Shown here: positions 9,019-18,289 of the stretch, piece after piece
How the letters are laid out: the number at the start of each line of letters is the position of its first letter
Numbering within the stretch: position 1 is the stretch's first letter
Source of the DNA: Aliivibrio fischeri
GTDB taxonomy: Bacteria; Pseudomonadota; Gammaproteobacteria; Enterobacterales; Vibrionaceae
Length of the DNA stretch: 64,000 bases
Reading direction: 5' to 3'
NCBI GenBank assembly: GCA_038993745.2
Contig: CP160629.1
Span: 1,798,001-1,862,000, forward strand
Position numbers and translations under genes: made by a program
The notes under the pieces: generated by a model
The model's input: the letters and a program-made list of their open reading frames with translations, nothing else
Databases searched by the model: none
What the model was told of the DNA's origin: nothing

Positions 9019-10051
9019 GTCACCTCCCCTAAAACATGAATTTCACTGTCCGCAATAAATTGCTCTTCGGTTGGCTGCTTAACGATGTAATTACTGGTAA
9101 TAGGGCAATGGCAAGCACTATTTCAGTAGGGGTAATGGACACTTGTTTTGGTGGATTCACCGATTCATCACGTTGCCCCATTTTGTCTTTAAATAATTCC
9201 TGAAGTGCCACAATTACATCCGCTCTCACCTGCTCATCTTGAACATTTTGAATTTCAACATCGACCGCTTTATGCGTTGGAATAGCCACTAAAGGGTGGC
9301 ACCCTGCCAACCGCTCTTTATCAATAAACGTTTGTACCGTTGTGATGACTTCTAAAGATAACGTGGGATCATTTTCTCTCGCACCAATGTAGACTTGAAC
9401 CATGCCACGCTCAGGCGTGTTATCTAACGCCCATGCAAAATCTACATCAGCATGAGCTGAACGCGCCCAACTTTCATAATCGTCTCGTCGTCCCACTTCT
9501 TGACCTTTATTGAAAGCCGTGCAGATTCGTTGACGCCAATGCTCTAACTCTTCAATGTCAGCACCGCCACTAAAACCAAGACAAAGTACATTATCAGGGT
9601 TCACCCCATTAATACTTTTTGATAATCGAAGCACCGCGCCACTTGGTAAGTTTCCAGACACACCAGCAATGAGCGCAATCACTTCCACATCTTCATTACT
9701 GTACTGAGCTCGAATGGTTTGGTATTCACTGCCTGTAATATCAATAACGATTGAACCTTTAGGAATAGAAACCACACCACCTAATTGTTCAAATTGAATG
9801 AAACCTTTAGCGAACGTAGGAAGAAGTCGTTCAACATCATGACGCTCAGCGTGTAAATACAACCAAGGCTCAGATGCAGTTTCAGGATGCAACTCTCGAA
9901 AGAGCTGATCTTGATATCCATACTGACCATAACTAACCCCGGCAATGGCGCACGCAATAGCATCAATCGCCGGGTTATGTTGGCCTGTTTTCGCAATTAA
10001 TGTGGCGGTTGCTCTATCAATTAACGCGCTTAGACTGCGTTGTGTGCTCAT
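9000..10051 (-). pseudogene. Baseplate J-like protein (Mu gp47 family), frame break near the C-terminus
   Basis: Baseplate wedge protein. The observed frame (10051 to 9029) gives 340 residues with the baseplate-J core (IPKGSIVIDITGSEYQT, VSGNLPSGAVLRL, GGADIEELEHWRQRI). Its last 17 residues (SLSSQPKS...) are out of phase. The other frame there reads YIVKQPTEEQF and continues to a stop at 9000 that overlaps the next gene's start, as expected for the family. The break lies at 9,085-9,100 and could be one base or loss of one copy of a TAATTAC repeat (7 bases). The start overlaps the gp46-like stop (ATGA). Confidence 0.82.
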
Positions 10052-10434
10052 GGTGTCACCTCTAATTTTGCCCCATCATTAAGCGTTAATATGACGTTTC
10101 TCGATAACTTGCTTGAACCAAGTCTCTTGACCTCAACCGTTACCGATTGCACATGTTTTTCATCAACTAACCAAGCCAACGCCTCTTCATAAAAACGTTT
10201 TACTCGTCCAATGGTTTGCTTTGTCATTTTCTCGCGCTTAAGCGTCCAATCACGAGAGCCGATACTTCGAATATACTCATCATTCCAACAACCGCCACGT
10301 TCCCTATTCTCCATACGGGCGCGATCATTTTTGGTCGCTTCTGCATGATTCAACACACTTTGAAGTACAGCATGAGTGAGCCCTTCTTTGGTATTTATCG
10401 GGGCAGTAATGGCATTCAAATTAAAATACGTCAT
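10048..10434 (-). CDS. Mu gp46-like baseplate protein
   Basis: 128 residues, PF07409-like. Visible blocks are the GGCWNDEY motif (about residue 48), GSRDWTLKREK, and a C-terminal strand pair ending in LNDGAKLEV. In Mu-like phages gp46 is the GpW/gp25 counterpart that initiates baseplate wedge formation. Start ATG 10434; its first bases overlap the stop of the preceding small gene, and its stop overlaps the gp47-like start. Frame and length look normal. Confidence 0.82.
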   Translation of the reverse strand: MTYFNLNAITAPINTKEGLTHAVLQSVLNHAEATKNDRARMENRERGGCWNDEYIRSIGSRDWTLKREKMTKQTIGRVKRFYEEALAWLVDEKHVQSVTVEVKRLGSSKLSRNVILTLNDGAKLEVTP

Positions 10435-10628
10435 GACACTTTGTAAGTCCCTGCTGAACTGCCTTTATCAATGATCACTTCTGCATTTTGCGTTCTTTCT
10501 TTTACCACGGCTTTTGCAACCGCTTTGGCAAACTTACCAGCCATTGCAAATTCACTATCAAGAACAAAACCTTCAGCTTTAAGCTCTTCTTCTAGAAATG
10601 CTTGTAAATCTTTATCATTTGAAGCCAT
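10431..10628 (-). CDS. Small conserved-position phage protein, function unknown
   Basis: 65 residues: an acidic N-terminal helix (LQAFLEEELKAEGF), an Ala/Lys-rich helix (GKFAKAVAKAVVKE) and a short strand tail ending GTYKVS. No family recognised. It lies tightly between the gp45-like and gp46-like genes: start 10628, and the repaired gp45 frame would stop at 10632, three bases away. The position suggests a structural or chaperone role in baseplate assembly, but this is inference. Confidence 0.6.
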   Translation of the reverse strand: MASNDKDLQAFLEEELKAEGFVLDSEFAMAGKFAKAVAKAVVKERTQNAEVIIDKGSSAGTYKVS

Positions 10629-10631
10629 CTT

Positions 10632-11140
10632 TTATCCTGCCTTTACTTTTTTTGATGCCACAGCATGCGGTGCACCTGAAAAAGCACAACCATCACAATC
10701 CCTAACAACACCACCTTCAGCCCATTGAGCTCAATTAGTTGAGCCGTCACAATGGCTTTACCATCGGCCTTTAGCGTGACGTCTTTTTTGGCATTTACCT
10801 CAACCGCACCAAGCGATGTAATGGAAATGCCATTTTTCGTAAAATGAACCACATTGCCTTTATCATCCATCATGGCCACTTCACCCTCTTCCAATTCCAT
10901 TTCATAACGTTCATCTTCGACGCAAAATGAAAAACCTCGGCTCATCACGCCACCAAGAAAAAGAAGGTATGCACGAGAGCCCACTTTAGGGCGACTGACA
11001 AAACCATAGTTATGTAACCGTTTAATGCGATCATTGGTTTTGCTCGTAGATGTTTTTATCTGCAACACTTTGGTGTTGGCCCCCGTCACACTACCAATCG
11101 CCACCATGTTTTTAATGCGACTCATCAACCGGTTAAACAT
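10632..11140 (-). pseudogene. Mu gp45-like baseplate spike protein (GpV type), frame break near the C-terminus
   Basis: Baseplate spike/assembly protein. ATG 11140 gives an N-terminus MFNRLMSRIKNMVAIGSV, the usual gp45 start. An oligonucleotide-binding-like core and a beta-rich segment (SITSLGAVEVNAKKDVTLKADGKAIVTAQLIELNG) follow. After ELNG the observed frame turns into hydrophobic nonsense ending at 10643. The other frame continues AEGGVVRDCDGCAFSGAPHA and stops at 10632, the canonical ending. One base is missing at the CCC run 10,721-10,723. The start overlaps the preceding gene by eight bases. Confidence 0.82.
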
Positions 11141-12074
11141 TCGCTTTCTCCTTAAAGGGTCTAAAGAACTCCACTTTAGTTTCAGCACTGGTTTCGGTTA
11201 CGGATAAATCCAACGTTTTGACCAACAGCATTTCACTGAAATCTTGTGTTTTATCGATGACTCGGATAGTTCGGTTTATGGCTTGTCCAGTTAACTCAAC
11301 AAACACATCACCAATGGATGTGGATGCACTCAATCCTTTTGCAATCGCTAAATCTCGCTCATATTCCGCACGTGATTGGCAAGCTTCTGCGGTTTGAAGT
11401 TGGTCTGAAATAAAAACCGTTCGTCGCTGAGTATTCGCCGGTGCATAAGTCACGACCGCGTTGGCATCATCCCACTGACCTTGAACTTCAATATGGTAAA
11501 ATTGCTCAGTGAAATTTTTATCAATCACAAGCTCTTCAATATTTTTACCCACCTCAAGCGCTACTCCATCAAGTGTGGCTTGTGCAGGATTTTCAATCGT
11601 AAGTACGCCATCACGCTCAACAAGAATAAAACCTTGCTCTTTAATGAGCTGAGCAAAATTATCAACCGGCGATTCACCATTGATTTGAAATTCTGAAATA
11701 GGCACTAATGCACTCTTATCAATAGAGCAGTGAACCCCGAGTCCAAATTCTTTTGCGATGGCATGTAATAAGCGGTCAATGGTTTGGCCGTATTGCGCAT
11801 CCATCGTAATGCGTGAATCAATCATGTTGGCACTTTTAGAGCGCCCACTTATCGCCATAGAATGTTCACTGCTTGTGGTCGTGTTCGTCGCTCTATCGAT
11901 CATCCCTGTAAAAATACGTTGGCCATCCAACTTAAATTCAATCGACAATGGACGCTCTATCACCATAACGGGAATGCGACAGTTAAACTCATGCGCTAGC
12001 TGCTCGATGGAATAGCGAAGGTTCGCGCTAAAAAATACGGTTGGCTTATTATCAATCAATAAGGTTAACTTCAT
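11133..12074 (-). CDS. Mu gp44-like tail/baseplate hub protein (GpD type)
   Basis: 313 residues, similar to Mu gp44 (gpP), the hub at the centre of the baseplate, related to P2 GpD and T4 gp27. Visible family signs are the early KLDGQRIFTGMIDRA block, AISGRSKSANMIDS, a LysM-like VGKN segment and a C-terminal strand region. Start ATG 12074 overlaps the stop of the gp43-like gene (ATGA). Frame intact. Confidence 0.83.
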   Translation of the reverse strand: MKLTLLIDNKPTVFFSANLRYSIEQLAHEFNCRIPVMVIERPLSIEFKLDGQRIFTGMIDRATNTTTSSEHSMAISGRSKSANMIDSRITMDAQYGQTIDRLLHAIAKEFGLGVHCSIDKSALVPISEFQINGESPVDNFAQLIKEQGFILVERDGVLTIENPAQATLDGVALEVGKNIEELVIDKNFTEQFYHIEVQGQWDDANAVVTYAPANTQRRTVFISDQLQTAEACQSRAEYERDLAIAKGLSASTSIGDVFVELTGQAINRTIRVIDKTQDFSEMLLVKTLDLSVTETSAETKVEFFRPFKEKANV

Positions 12075-13267
12075 TTCATCGCCCTCATGGATAACTTGCC
12101 ATTCATAAATAATGGATGTTTTTGCGGATTCAGCGCCGATATTAATGCAGTATCGGTATATGTTTGGTGAGCTAAAAATAACGCAGGAATATACCGCCCA
12201 CGTTCAATAAAACGTTGTGCTTCACTGCCCATTTTTACTTTGTTGTATTGCGTTTCTATTCCTTCTTTTAAGCCTGTCAGCGCATAAAACAGTTCAAGAC
12301 TTTCCAATGTTGAGTTCATCGTTACTTCATTAATTCGTTGTGAAATAGCAACGGTGAGCTGTTTCAAATCACTCATCATGATGCTTGGTTGCCCTTTCGC
12401 ATTCACAATATCAAATTCCTTTTCCTGCTCTAACGTTGCAACGGTTTTACTCATTTTCACTGCGGCGGTAACCATCTGAACATTGTAGTGAGCACTTGGG
12501 GCATTAGGATCAATTGCTGCCAACATGCTGCTTTGTGCAGCCCTTGAATTGTCTATCGCTTCATTTTCAGAATCAGGCTCAGAGCGCACCGCATCAGCAA
12601 CGCTATCAACGGTTTTACTCAACTGTTCAGCGAATTGCTCAGGGGCATTGGCAATACTTGAAATCGCAACCAAAGCACTATTGAGCTCTTGGTTTAAAGC
12701 TGAGAGGGTTTGGCTTGGCACGTTCAACTTGGTGGATATACCAACCAACTGATTAATGGCGTAAGTAAAGCGCCCCTGTAAGCTACTCACTTGAGCTGCA
12801 TCCATCTCTTCAACATCTTGAACAAAGGTTTTTGTTGAACTCGCTTCAACCTCAGAGGCTTGCTCTTTTGAGCTCACGGTGATGGACGTCGACGAACTTA
12901 ACTGTGGGGCTTTCCCATCACGTAAGAACTTAAGAGATAATTCAACCACGCCACGCTTGGTACTGATTTTTTGAGAAAACGTTTCAAAGACAAGCGGCAA
13001 CTCACCAAGCCATGGGTGCTCCAACTCTCCTTTAGGCGATGCGTTAAGACTCGCCAATAGATTATTGGCTTCAACCAGAGACGCTTTACCAACAAGCAAG
13101 ACTTCTAAATCAATGCTGTCTGCAGCACTTCCCATCACTTTAATGCTAGGTAAATCAACATAAGGAATTTCACTCACATGAAGACGTTGGCCACCATCGA
13201 TGGACGTCGTTAAGATGTTCAATTCAAGGCCATTCCAACGCCCTTTCTCGTACTCTCTTTCCCACAT
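12071..13267 (-). CDS. DNA circularisation/baseplate protein N (Mu gp43 family)
   Basis: 398 residues from ATG 13267, with GAGAG upstream; a TTG at 13285 is an alternative start. The N-terminal domain (MWEREYEKGRWNGLEL, then SIDGGQRLHVSEIPY) matches the DNA_circ_N family, whose members act in tail/baseplate assembly. The middle (about 130-230) is Ser/Glu/Ala-rich and probably coiled, and the C-terminus is helical. In Mu-like phages this gene follows the tape measure, but here only a 260-base gap and an Ogr-like gene precede it, so the tail genes are split. Confidence 0.82.
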   Translation of the reverse strand: MWEREYEKGRWNGLELNILTTSIDGGQRLHVSEIPYVDLPSIKVMGSAADSIDLEVLLVGKASLVEANNLLASLNASPKGELEHPWLGELPLVFETFSQKISTKRGVVELSLKFLRDGKAPQLSSSTSITVSSKEQASEVEASSTKTFVQDVEEMDAAQVSSLQGRFTYAINQLVGISTKLNVPSQTLSALNQELNSALVAISSIANAPEQFAEQLSKTVDSVADAVRSEPDSENEAIDNSRAAQSSMLAAIDPNAPSAHYNVQMVTAAVKMSKTVATLEQEKEFDIVNAKGQPSIMMSDLKQLTVAISQRINEVTMNSTLESLELFYALTGLKEGIETQYNKVKMGSEAQRFIERGRYIPALFLAHQTYTDTALISALNPQKHPLFMNGKLSMRAMK

Positions 13268-13526
13268 GACGTGACATTCTCTCAAGTTAAATAAAAACCA
13301 ATCGTGTTATGCAAAAATCCTGAATATTTCATCGCAGGGGTCAGCGATTTAGGCTCGCTCGGACTCACCCTCCCCTCCACACCAAAATTCAACACAACAA
13401 TAAAACGAAAAATAAACGCAAATTATTTATGCAACTCTATTAAACCCAAGTCTTTGTTTGATTTAAACTAATTGCATTTCTAGCTGATCGTTCTAGAGAT
13501 CCTTTTAGATCGTTTTCTTGCGTTTT

Positions 13527-13763
13527 TTATAATTCGTCGAATATATCCATTTGGCTTGCATCTTTACACAATTCAGGTTGTAACTCGGCATCCGGCTTTT
13601 GACCTGTTGACTCAATAAAATGCGAAAATAATGTGTGTGCGACGAACACTTTTCCGCAATTTAAGTTCAAGCATTGGCAGTACAATTCGCGTGTTTCTGG
13701 TGAAATAGCGCGTGATGTAGCAATACGTGTTTTGGTTAAGCATTTTGGGCATGTAATTAACAT
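13527..13763 (-). CDS. Ogr/Delta-like zinc-finger late transcription activator
   Basis: 78 residues from ATG 13763, chosen because GGAG lies eight bases upstream; a longer frame to 13838 reads through the end of rep. Four cysteines in the CPKC...CLNLNC pattern with TSRAI and ETRELYCQC match P2 Ogr/P4 Delta (PF04606), which recruits RNA polymerase to late promoters. It should activate the tail/lysis operon below and the head operons. It follows the rep gene by 17 bases (repaired rep stop at 13781). Confidence 0.85.
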   Translation of the reverse strand: MLITCPKCLTKTRIATSRAISPETRELYCQCLNLNCGKVFVAHTLFSHFIESTGQKPDAELQPELCKDASQMDIFDEL

Positions 13764-13780
13764 TCTCAGCTCTCCATTTT

Positions 13781-16075
13781 CTAACGTAACAGTGGGGTTA
13801 ATCGCCCCTCTAAATAATCCGCAGTAAAACTCTTCCAATAACTCAATTCATTTTCATCAGGCGTTTCAATGGGGATGGGGTCATTCAACACGGCTTGCCA
13901 ATACGCTTGTTTATCTTTGAATTGAATAAAACGATCATGATAAAAACCATCGGCTTCATTTTCAGCTCAGATAAATCCATATCACGACAATCCATTCCCC
14001 AACCGCGCGCACCAGCTGCCCACATCAAAAAGTCATCCAATTTATCTTTGGCTTCTTTGCCATCAAACGAGATTGAAAAATTGTTGGCCGTGGAGACATG
14101 CACTTGTCGTGACTTCATTTCTTTTTTCACATTGAGCGCCTGTTTTTCCAATCGAATAATGCGACTTTGCATTTTCTTCAATTTGTCTTCAGGCTCTCCC
14201 TTTTTGATGGCCGTCGCTTTGGCTTTAATGGTTTGCCTTTTCTGATAGGACAATCGATTTAATGTGCGCTCCAATGGTTTTTTCCATCGTTCTAATCGGT
14301 AACCCAATTCTTTAATAATTGCGGTAATGTTATCGGCTTCAAAAGAGGCGATGCATTCCCAAGCCGGTGCGCGCGAGCACTTCGCAATGTTATAGCGATT
14401 ACCTCGAATTAATCCTTGTTCAGCATTGTCACCTTTGGCCGCATAACCCACCGCTTTGATGATGTAACTGCCTGCGGCTTTTGGCTCTCGAATCCGCTCT
14501 AATTTCGCAAAGCCATGTCCCCAAATTTTTTCAAATCGTTTTGCCCATGCACTGAACAAATGCGGTTCCACAGTCCATCTCAATAAAACGTGAACGTGTG
14601 GGTTTGGTTCCCCATCTTCATTAGCTGGGCACTCGGCTACCCAAATATAATGAAAATCGTCTTTCATGAACGATGGTCCGAACTCTGTGGGTATTGATTT
14701 GAAATGAGGTGGCACTTGTTCGTGAGTCAAATCGCTGTATTTAGCATGCGAGTGTTTATCCGTTTGCACGGTATGATCTGCAAGCCAACCGCGTTGATAC
14801 ATTTTCTTTAAACCATCGAGCAAGCGTGACACTTCTTTGCCAACCGTCGTTTCAAGTGTTTTATCAATGGTAAATTCAGCTTTAGGCTTTTGAGATAACA
14901 AACAGTAATCCCCTGCAATATCGCCACTCGCATTCATTAATTTTGGTATCTGGCCATCAATGGCAATCGAGGTATAAGCTCCTCCGATATTACAAACGGG
15001 TGACTCGGTTCGCTTTACAAATTCCGATGATTTATACGTCACCATATTGCGACGAAAACGAACGGGGTGATGAGCACCAATTGAGTTCACATCACTTGGG
15101 TCAGCTAAACCACCAAAAATCCGCAAACGCTGCTCTTTGTTAAACGTCAACGTTAAGAACGTAGTAAAGCCACCATGGCATGTTGAGGTATAAGCCGCAC
15201 TTTCAAATATTTTAGATACCGACCTGGAGGTGAGTTTTTCAGAAAAACGCTCTCCGGCATTTGCATCTGGTGCATTACTTACTGGTGTTTGCGTTACCAC
15301 TTGGCCACGATATTGACCACTCCACTCTCGGTGCTGAACTTGAAAAGAAACAGGCGCTAATTTTGATTCATCATCATTTCGCTTCCCTTTTTCATGCAAA
15401 ATGGCAGCAGTACTTTGGCTTGTAGAGCCATATAACACGTCTTGACTGAAATGTGACTCAGTGGATGCCAACTCAATTGGGTACGGAGTACACGCCCTAG
15501 AACTCGCAGAGTGCTGCGAATATCCCACTTTCTTGAGTCCATTTTTTGTGTCGGACTTTTGCGCCCATTGACAAGCCTATAGTCTTCGGCGATTCTCGCC
15601 GCCGCTTCGCGGACGTGTTTAGGTGGTCGATTTAACTTTTCAAAATGCTCTGTGGCAATTTCAACTTCAGTGACATGTTTAGATTTTCGATTTAAGACTC
15701 GATCATAAACAGGCAGTTTTTTGAACAATCCTGCCTCTAAAAGCTGCATTTCTTGCTGAGAATAAGGCTGAACCTGAATTTTTGAACCTAAAAAACCCGC
15801 TCGAAAGCAGGCATCATTTTTCTTAATTTCATCTTGGGGTCGTATTGACCCCACGACATAGAGTAAATCTTTCTCTTTCATCGGTGCATCAATGCTCTTT
15901 TTGATTGAATTTGAAAGGTTCTGGAATAACGAAAGTCTGAGCAATAAGTTTTCAATCCATCCACTTTTGGTTTTACGATGGATTTGTTTTTATTGATTTC
16001 TTTCTTTAAGCGTTGGATCCAGTGAAGACCTAAGCTTTTTGTTTCTTCAGATAAGTACACTCGTTCATCATTCAT
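13781..16075 (-). pseudogene. Phage replication initiator Rep (HUH endonuclease, HP1/K139 type), three frame breaks
   Basis: Rolling-circle initiator that nicks the phage origin. Four frame segments join into one 765-residue protein: ATG 16075 (MNDERVYLSEE), then breaks at the T-runs 15,965-15,968 and 15,529-15,531, then a long segment and a last break near 13,964-13,967. In each case adding one base restores the phase (KPKSGWIEN, DSRKVGYSQH, SEAENEADG). The HUH motif is NPHVHVLL, followed by a helix with paired Tyr (AGSYIIKAVGY) that should hold the nucleophile. The start overlaps the preceding stop (ATGA). Three independent breaks are suspicious for read errors. Confidence 0.85.
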
Positions 16076-16374
16076 ACTTTCACCGACATTTTTTCTTTTA
16101 CTTGAAATGGAAAGAAACAATGCTTTTCTGCTGAATGTTGACCTCCAGCCTGAAAACAAACCTTCATTACTGAACGCTCTTTCCCTCTGATAGTTTTCTT
16201 AACCTGTTTTTTACTAAGAGTGGAGTTCCAAAGATTTATGCCTAATACGCGTTCAATGTTTGTTAAATCACCACTACTCATACAAACGTAACCTCTACCT
16301 TCTGAATGAGTAATTGCATCCAAAATAGATCGCATATCATCAATAGCTTTTTGTTCCTGTTTATTTAATTTCAT
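16072..16374 (-). CDS. Small early phage protein, function unknown
   Basis: 100 residues, start ATG 16374 overlapping the previous stop (ATGA) and its own stop overlapping the rep start. The N-terminus is helical (KLNKQEQKAIDDMRSILDA) and the C-terminus is basic with two cysteine-containing segments. No family recognised. Its place in a chain of overlapping genes suggests co-translation with Rep. Confidence 0.65.
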   Translation of the reverse strand: MKLNKQEQKAIDDMRSILDAITHSEGRGYVCMSSGDLTNIERVLGINLWNSTLSKKQVKKTIRGKERSVMKVCFQAGGQHSAEKHCFFPFQVKEKMSVKV

Positions 16375-16601
16375 AACTCAGCAAACTCCTGCGTATCACA
16401 AACCATAAAACCACCAGTATGATCACCACGAACAATCACACCTTTAGTAATATGTTCACAATTCAACTGGACGCATGCGTTATCAATTGCCACCTCTTTT
16501 GATTCGAATTCACCGAGCTCTTCTATTCGTATTTCATCCGTCTTTGCATCACGAACAACCCCACCGCCACTATTTAAAACCACAGCAAGAAAACGCAACA
16601 T
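16371..16601 (-). CDS. Small early phage protein, function unknown
   Basis: 76 residues from ATG 16601, preceded by a strong AGGAGG with a seven-base spacer; the in-frame GTG at 16607 lies inside the ribosome site and is rejected. Predicted strands at the N-terminus (LRFLAVVLNSGGGVVRDA) and a helix with ESKEVAIDNACVQL. No family recognised. Part of the coupled early operon. Confidence 0.65.
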   Translation of the reverse strand: MLRFLAVVLNSGGGVVRDAKTDEIRIEELGEFESKEVAIDNACVQLNCEHITKGVIVRGDHTGGFMVCDTQEFAEL

Positions 16602-16603
16602 AA

Positions 16604-16741
16604 TCACACCTCCTGATCGCCATAAGCGCTGAGTTCAACATACAAATCAGCCCATCCTTCAAGGTGCTGCTCTGTTGGGGCTTGCCCATGATTTTGCATG
16701 TAAGCAATGACCATTTTTGCTAAAAACTTATCCTTAGTCAT
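16604..16741 (-). CDS. 45-residue early phage protein
   Basis: An open frame of 45 codons from ATG 16741 to TGA 16604: N-terminus MTKDKFLAKMVIAYMQNHG, C-terminus LSAYGDQEV. The start overlaps the stop of the 91-residue gene upstream (ATGA), and its last codons contain the AGGAGG of the next gene. This overlap on both sides, with no gap in an otherwise fully packed operon, is the main evidence that it is real. Function unknown. Confidence 0.6.
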   Translation of the reverse strand: MTKDKFLAKMVIAYMQNHGQAPTEQHLEGWADLYVELSAYGDQEV

Positions 16742-17013
16742 ACTGCTACCTCGGCATAATCTTTAGCTTTGATAATCAACTCAGCGAGCTCAGCTTCAAC
16801 CTCAAGTAAATCTTGAAGTCCTTTGTTAATGTCATTGAAATAGACCATTTGATACATCAACACTTCATTCTCTTGACCGTAAACGTTAACGTGTAGCGAT
16901 GGTAATATTGAACGATAATTCACATTAATGGCTAAAGACTCAGGCGCATCAAACGCCATTTCTAAGAGAGAGTTAATAACTAATTTAATATCTTGAGATG
17001 TTAACTTGCTCAT
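16738..17013 (-). CDS. Early phage protein, function unknown
   Basis: 91 residues from ATG 17013, which has AAGGA seven bases upstream; the frame is open further up but those starts would overlap the CII-like gene. Helical N-terminus (SKLTSQDIKLVINSLLEMAF), central strands (AINVNYRSILPSLHVNVYG) and a Leu/Ala/Glu-rich C-terminal helix. No family recognised. First of a chain of overlapping small genes leading to Rep. Confidence 0.6.
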   Translation of the reverse strand: MSKLTSQDIKLVINSLLEMAFDAPESLAINVNYRSILPSLHVNVYGQENEVLMYQMVYFNDINKGLQDLLEVEAELAELIIKAKDYAEVAV

Positions 17014-17023
17014 GACTACATCC

Positions 17024-17563
17024 TTATGCAAATCCCGGCAATGGTGCACCAGAAGTAATAAAATCCACGCCCATAGAAAGATAAGAAACCGCATTAGGTG
17101 TGCGTCCTTCAATATCGTTAATTAGTAAGACTAAGTTTCCTATTGAGGCTTGGGCTTTTTTGATAATGGTTTGTTTGCTTTGGTGAGTGATTCGAGTTTG
17201 ACCTGCATGATCTAGCGCTTCTTTTGCCAAGTCCCCTGCATGCATAGAGTTCTCTAATGCTCGTTTAGCAAAAGTCTCTTCACTTGCATCAATAGGAACA
17301 TTCGCAGTAACAACACCAAGTCCACGTAATAAACAATTTACGATGGTGTAATCACCTGAAACTTTGGCAACCATAACCATTTCTACACAGGTAAGAACGT
17401 GCGGTTGTTCAGGATTAAGTTTATTTCGAAGCATTGTTGGTGACATTTTTAATGACTCAGCAATTGCCGTCATGTTTTCATTACCACGAAAGGCATAACA
17501 TGCTTCTTCAAATGCCTTTTGTTTGGACTCGCGAAAATCGCACATTGTTGTTTTATCGGACAT
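17024..17563 (-). CDS. Phage CII-like regulatory protein
   Basis: 179 residues. Similar to the CII-like regulators (PF06892) found after cox in K139/HP1-type prophages: an N-terminal helix-turn-helix with MTAIAESLKMSPTMLRNKLNPEQPH, then a helical part with LLRGLG and a C-terminal GVDFITSGAPLPGFA. It likely acts in the lysis-lysogeny decision on early promoters. Start ATG 17563 with a weak GAG site nine bases upstream. The frame is intact. Confidence 0.8.
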   Translation of the reverse strand: MSDKTTMCDFRESKQKAFEEACYAFRGNENMTAIAESLKMSPTMLRNKLNPEQPHVLTCVEMVMVAKVSGDYTIVNCLLRGLGVVTANVPIDASEETFAKRALENSMHAGDLAKEALDHAGQTRITHQSKQTIIKKAQASIGNLVLLINDIEGRTPNAVSYLSMGVDFITSGAPLPGFA

Positions 17564-17598
17564 ATCAGATACTCAACAGGTAGCAAATGAAACGTAAA

Positions 17599-18000
17599 CT
17601 AAAACTTGGCTTCTAAAGCATGTTTAGTTAACAAAGCAAGGTTAATAAGATTAAGTTCACGTGAGCCCTCTTTAGGCAATACTGGAAACTTTTTCGCACT
17701 AATCTTTCTTTCAATAGTACCGGGCTTAATACCTGATATTTCTGCATATCGCTCTGTCGTAACGTACGGTGCAGCAATAGCGATAATGATTGTTGACTGA
17801 TCCATGTTTATTGCCTCATTTTTAGTTAATAGAGCTAAGTTAATAAGGGTCATTTCCTTGTTGCCACTTTTAGGCATCACCGGAATTTTTCCTTCACGGA
17901 TATGCTTTAAGACCGTGTTTCTGTTCTTTTTTGTTATTTCAACGTAACGTTCAACAGTGACGTAAGGCGCTGAAATTGCTAGAACATAAGGTTCTTTCAT
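17599..18000 (-). CDS. Tandem Cox-like protein (two excisionase/repressor domains in one frame)
   Basis: 133 residues made of two homologous halves. Residues 5-60 contain APYVTVERYVEIT...LINLALLTK, and residues 70-128 contain APYVTTERYAEIS...LINLALLTK. Each half resembles P2/HP1 Cox, a small winged-helix DNA-binding protein that represses the lysogenic promoter and directs excision, normally about 75-90 residues. The second half has its own ATG (17805) with a GAGG site eight bases upstream, so a single-domain form could also be made. It is divergent from the CI gene across the immunity region. Confidence 0.75.
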   Translation of the reverse strand: MKEPYVLAISAPYVTVERYVEITKKNRNTVLKHIREGKIPVMPKSGNKEMTLINLALLTKNEAINMDQSTIIIAIAAPYVTTERYAEISGIKPGTIERKISAKKFPVLPKEGSRELNLINLALLTKHALEAKF

Positions 18001-18289
18001 CTATCACCTCTTAGCTTCATTTTGTTCACGGGCAATCACAACTGGCTGGAACCTTAGTTGATTGCCCACTCCTTTCTCCTGCACTTGCTCACAAATGCAT
18101 TCATAAAGTAATCATGTCGTTTGTTTTTAACTTCAACCTGTGCAATTCTTGCTTAAATGACCAAATAAAAGCATATATCGACAAATAACGCTAAATAAGA
18201 ACTTCAAATTAACTTTATGTCATCATTCTTGATCACATTTAATTACCTTGCAAGGCTTATTTGTAATTATTTATAAATTGAGTATAAAA
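18001..18289. promoter_or_regulatory. Immunity region between cox and cI
   Basis: 289 AT-rich bases between divergent cox-like and cI genes, the expected place of the early and lysogenic promoters and CI/Cox operators. AATAAG/CTTATT half-sites recur but I could not define operators by eye. Confidence 0.5.
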
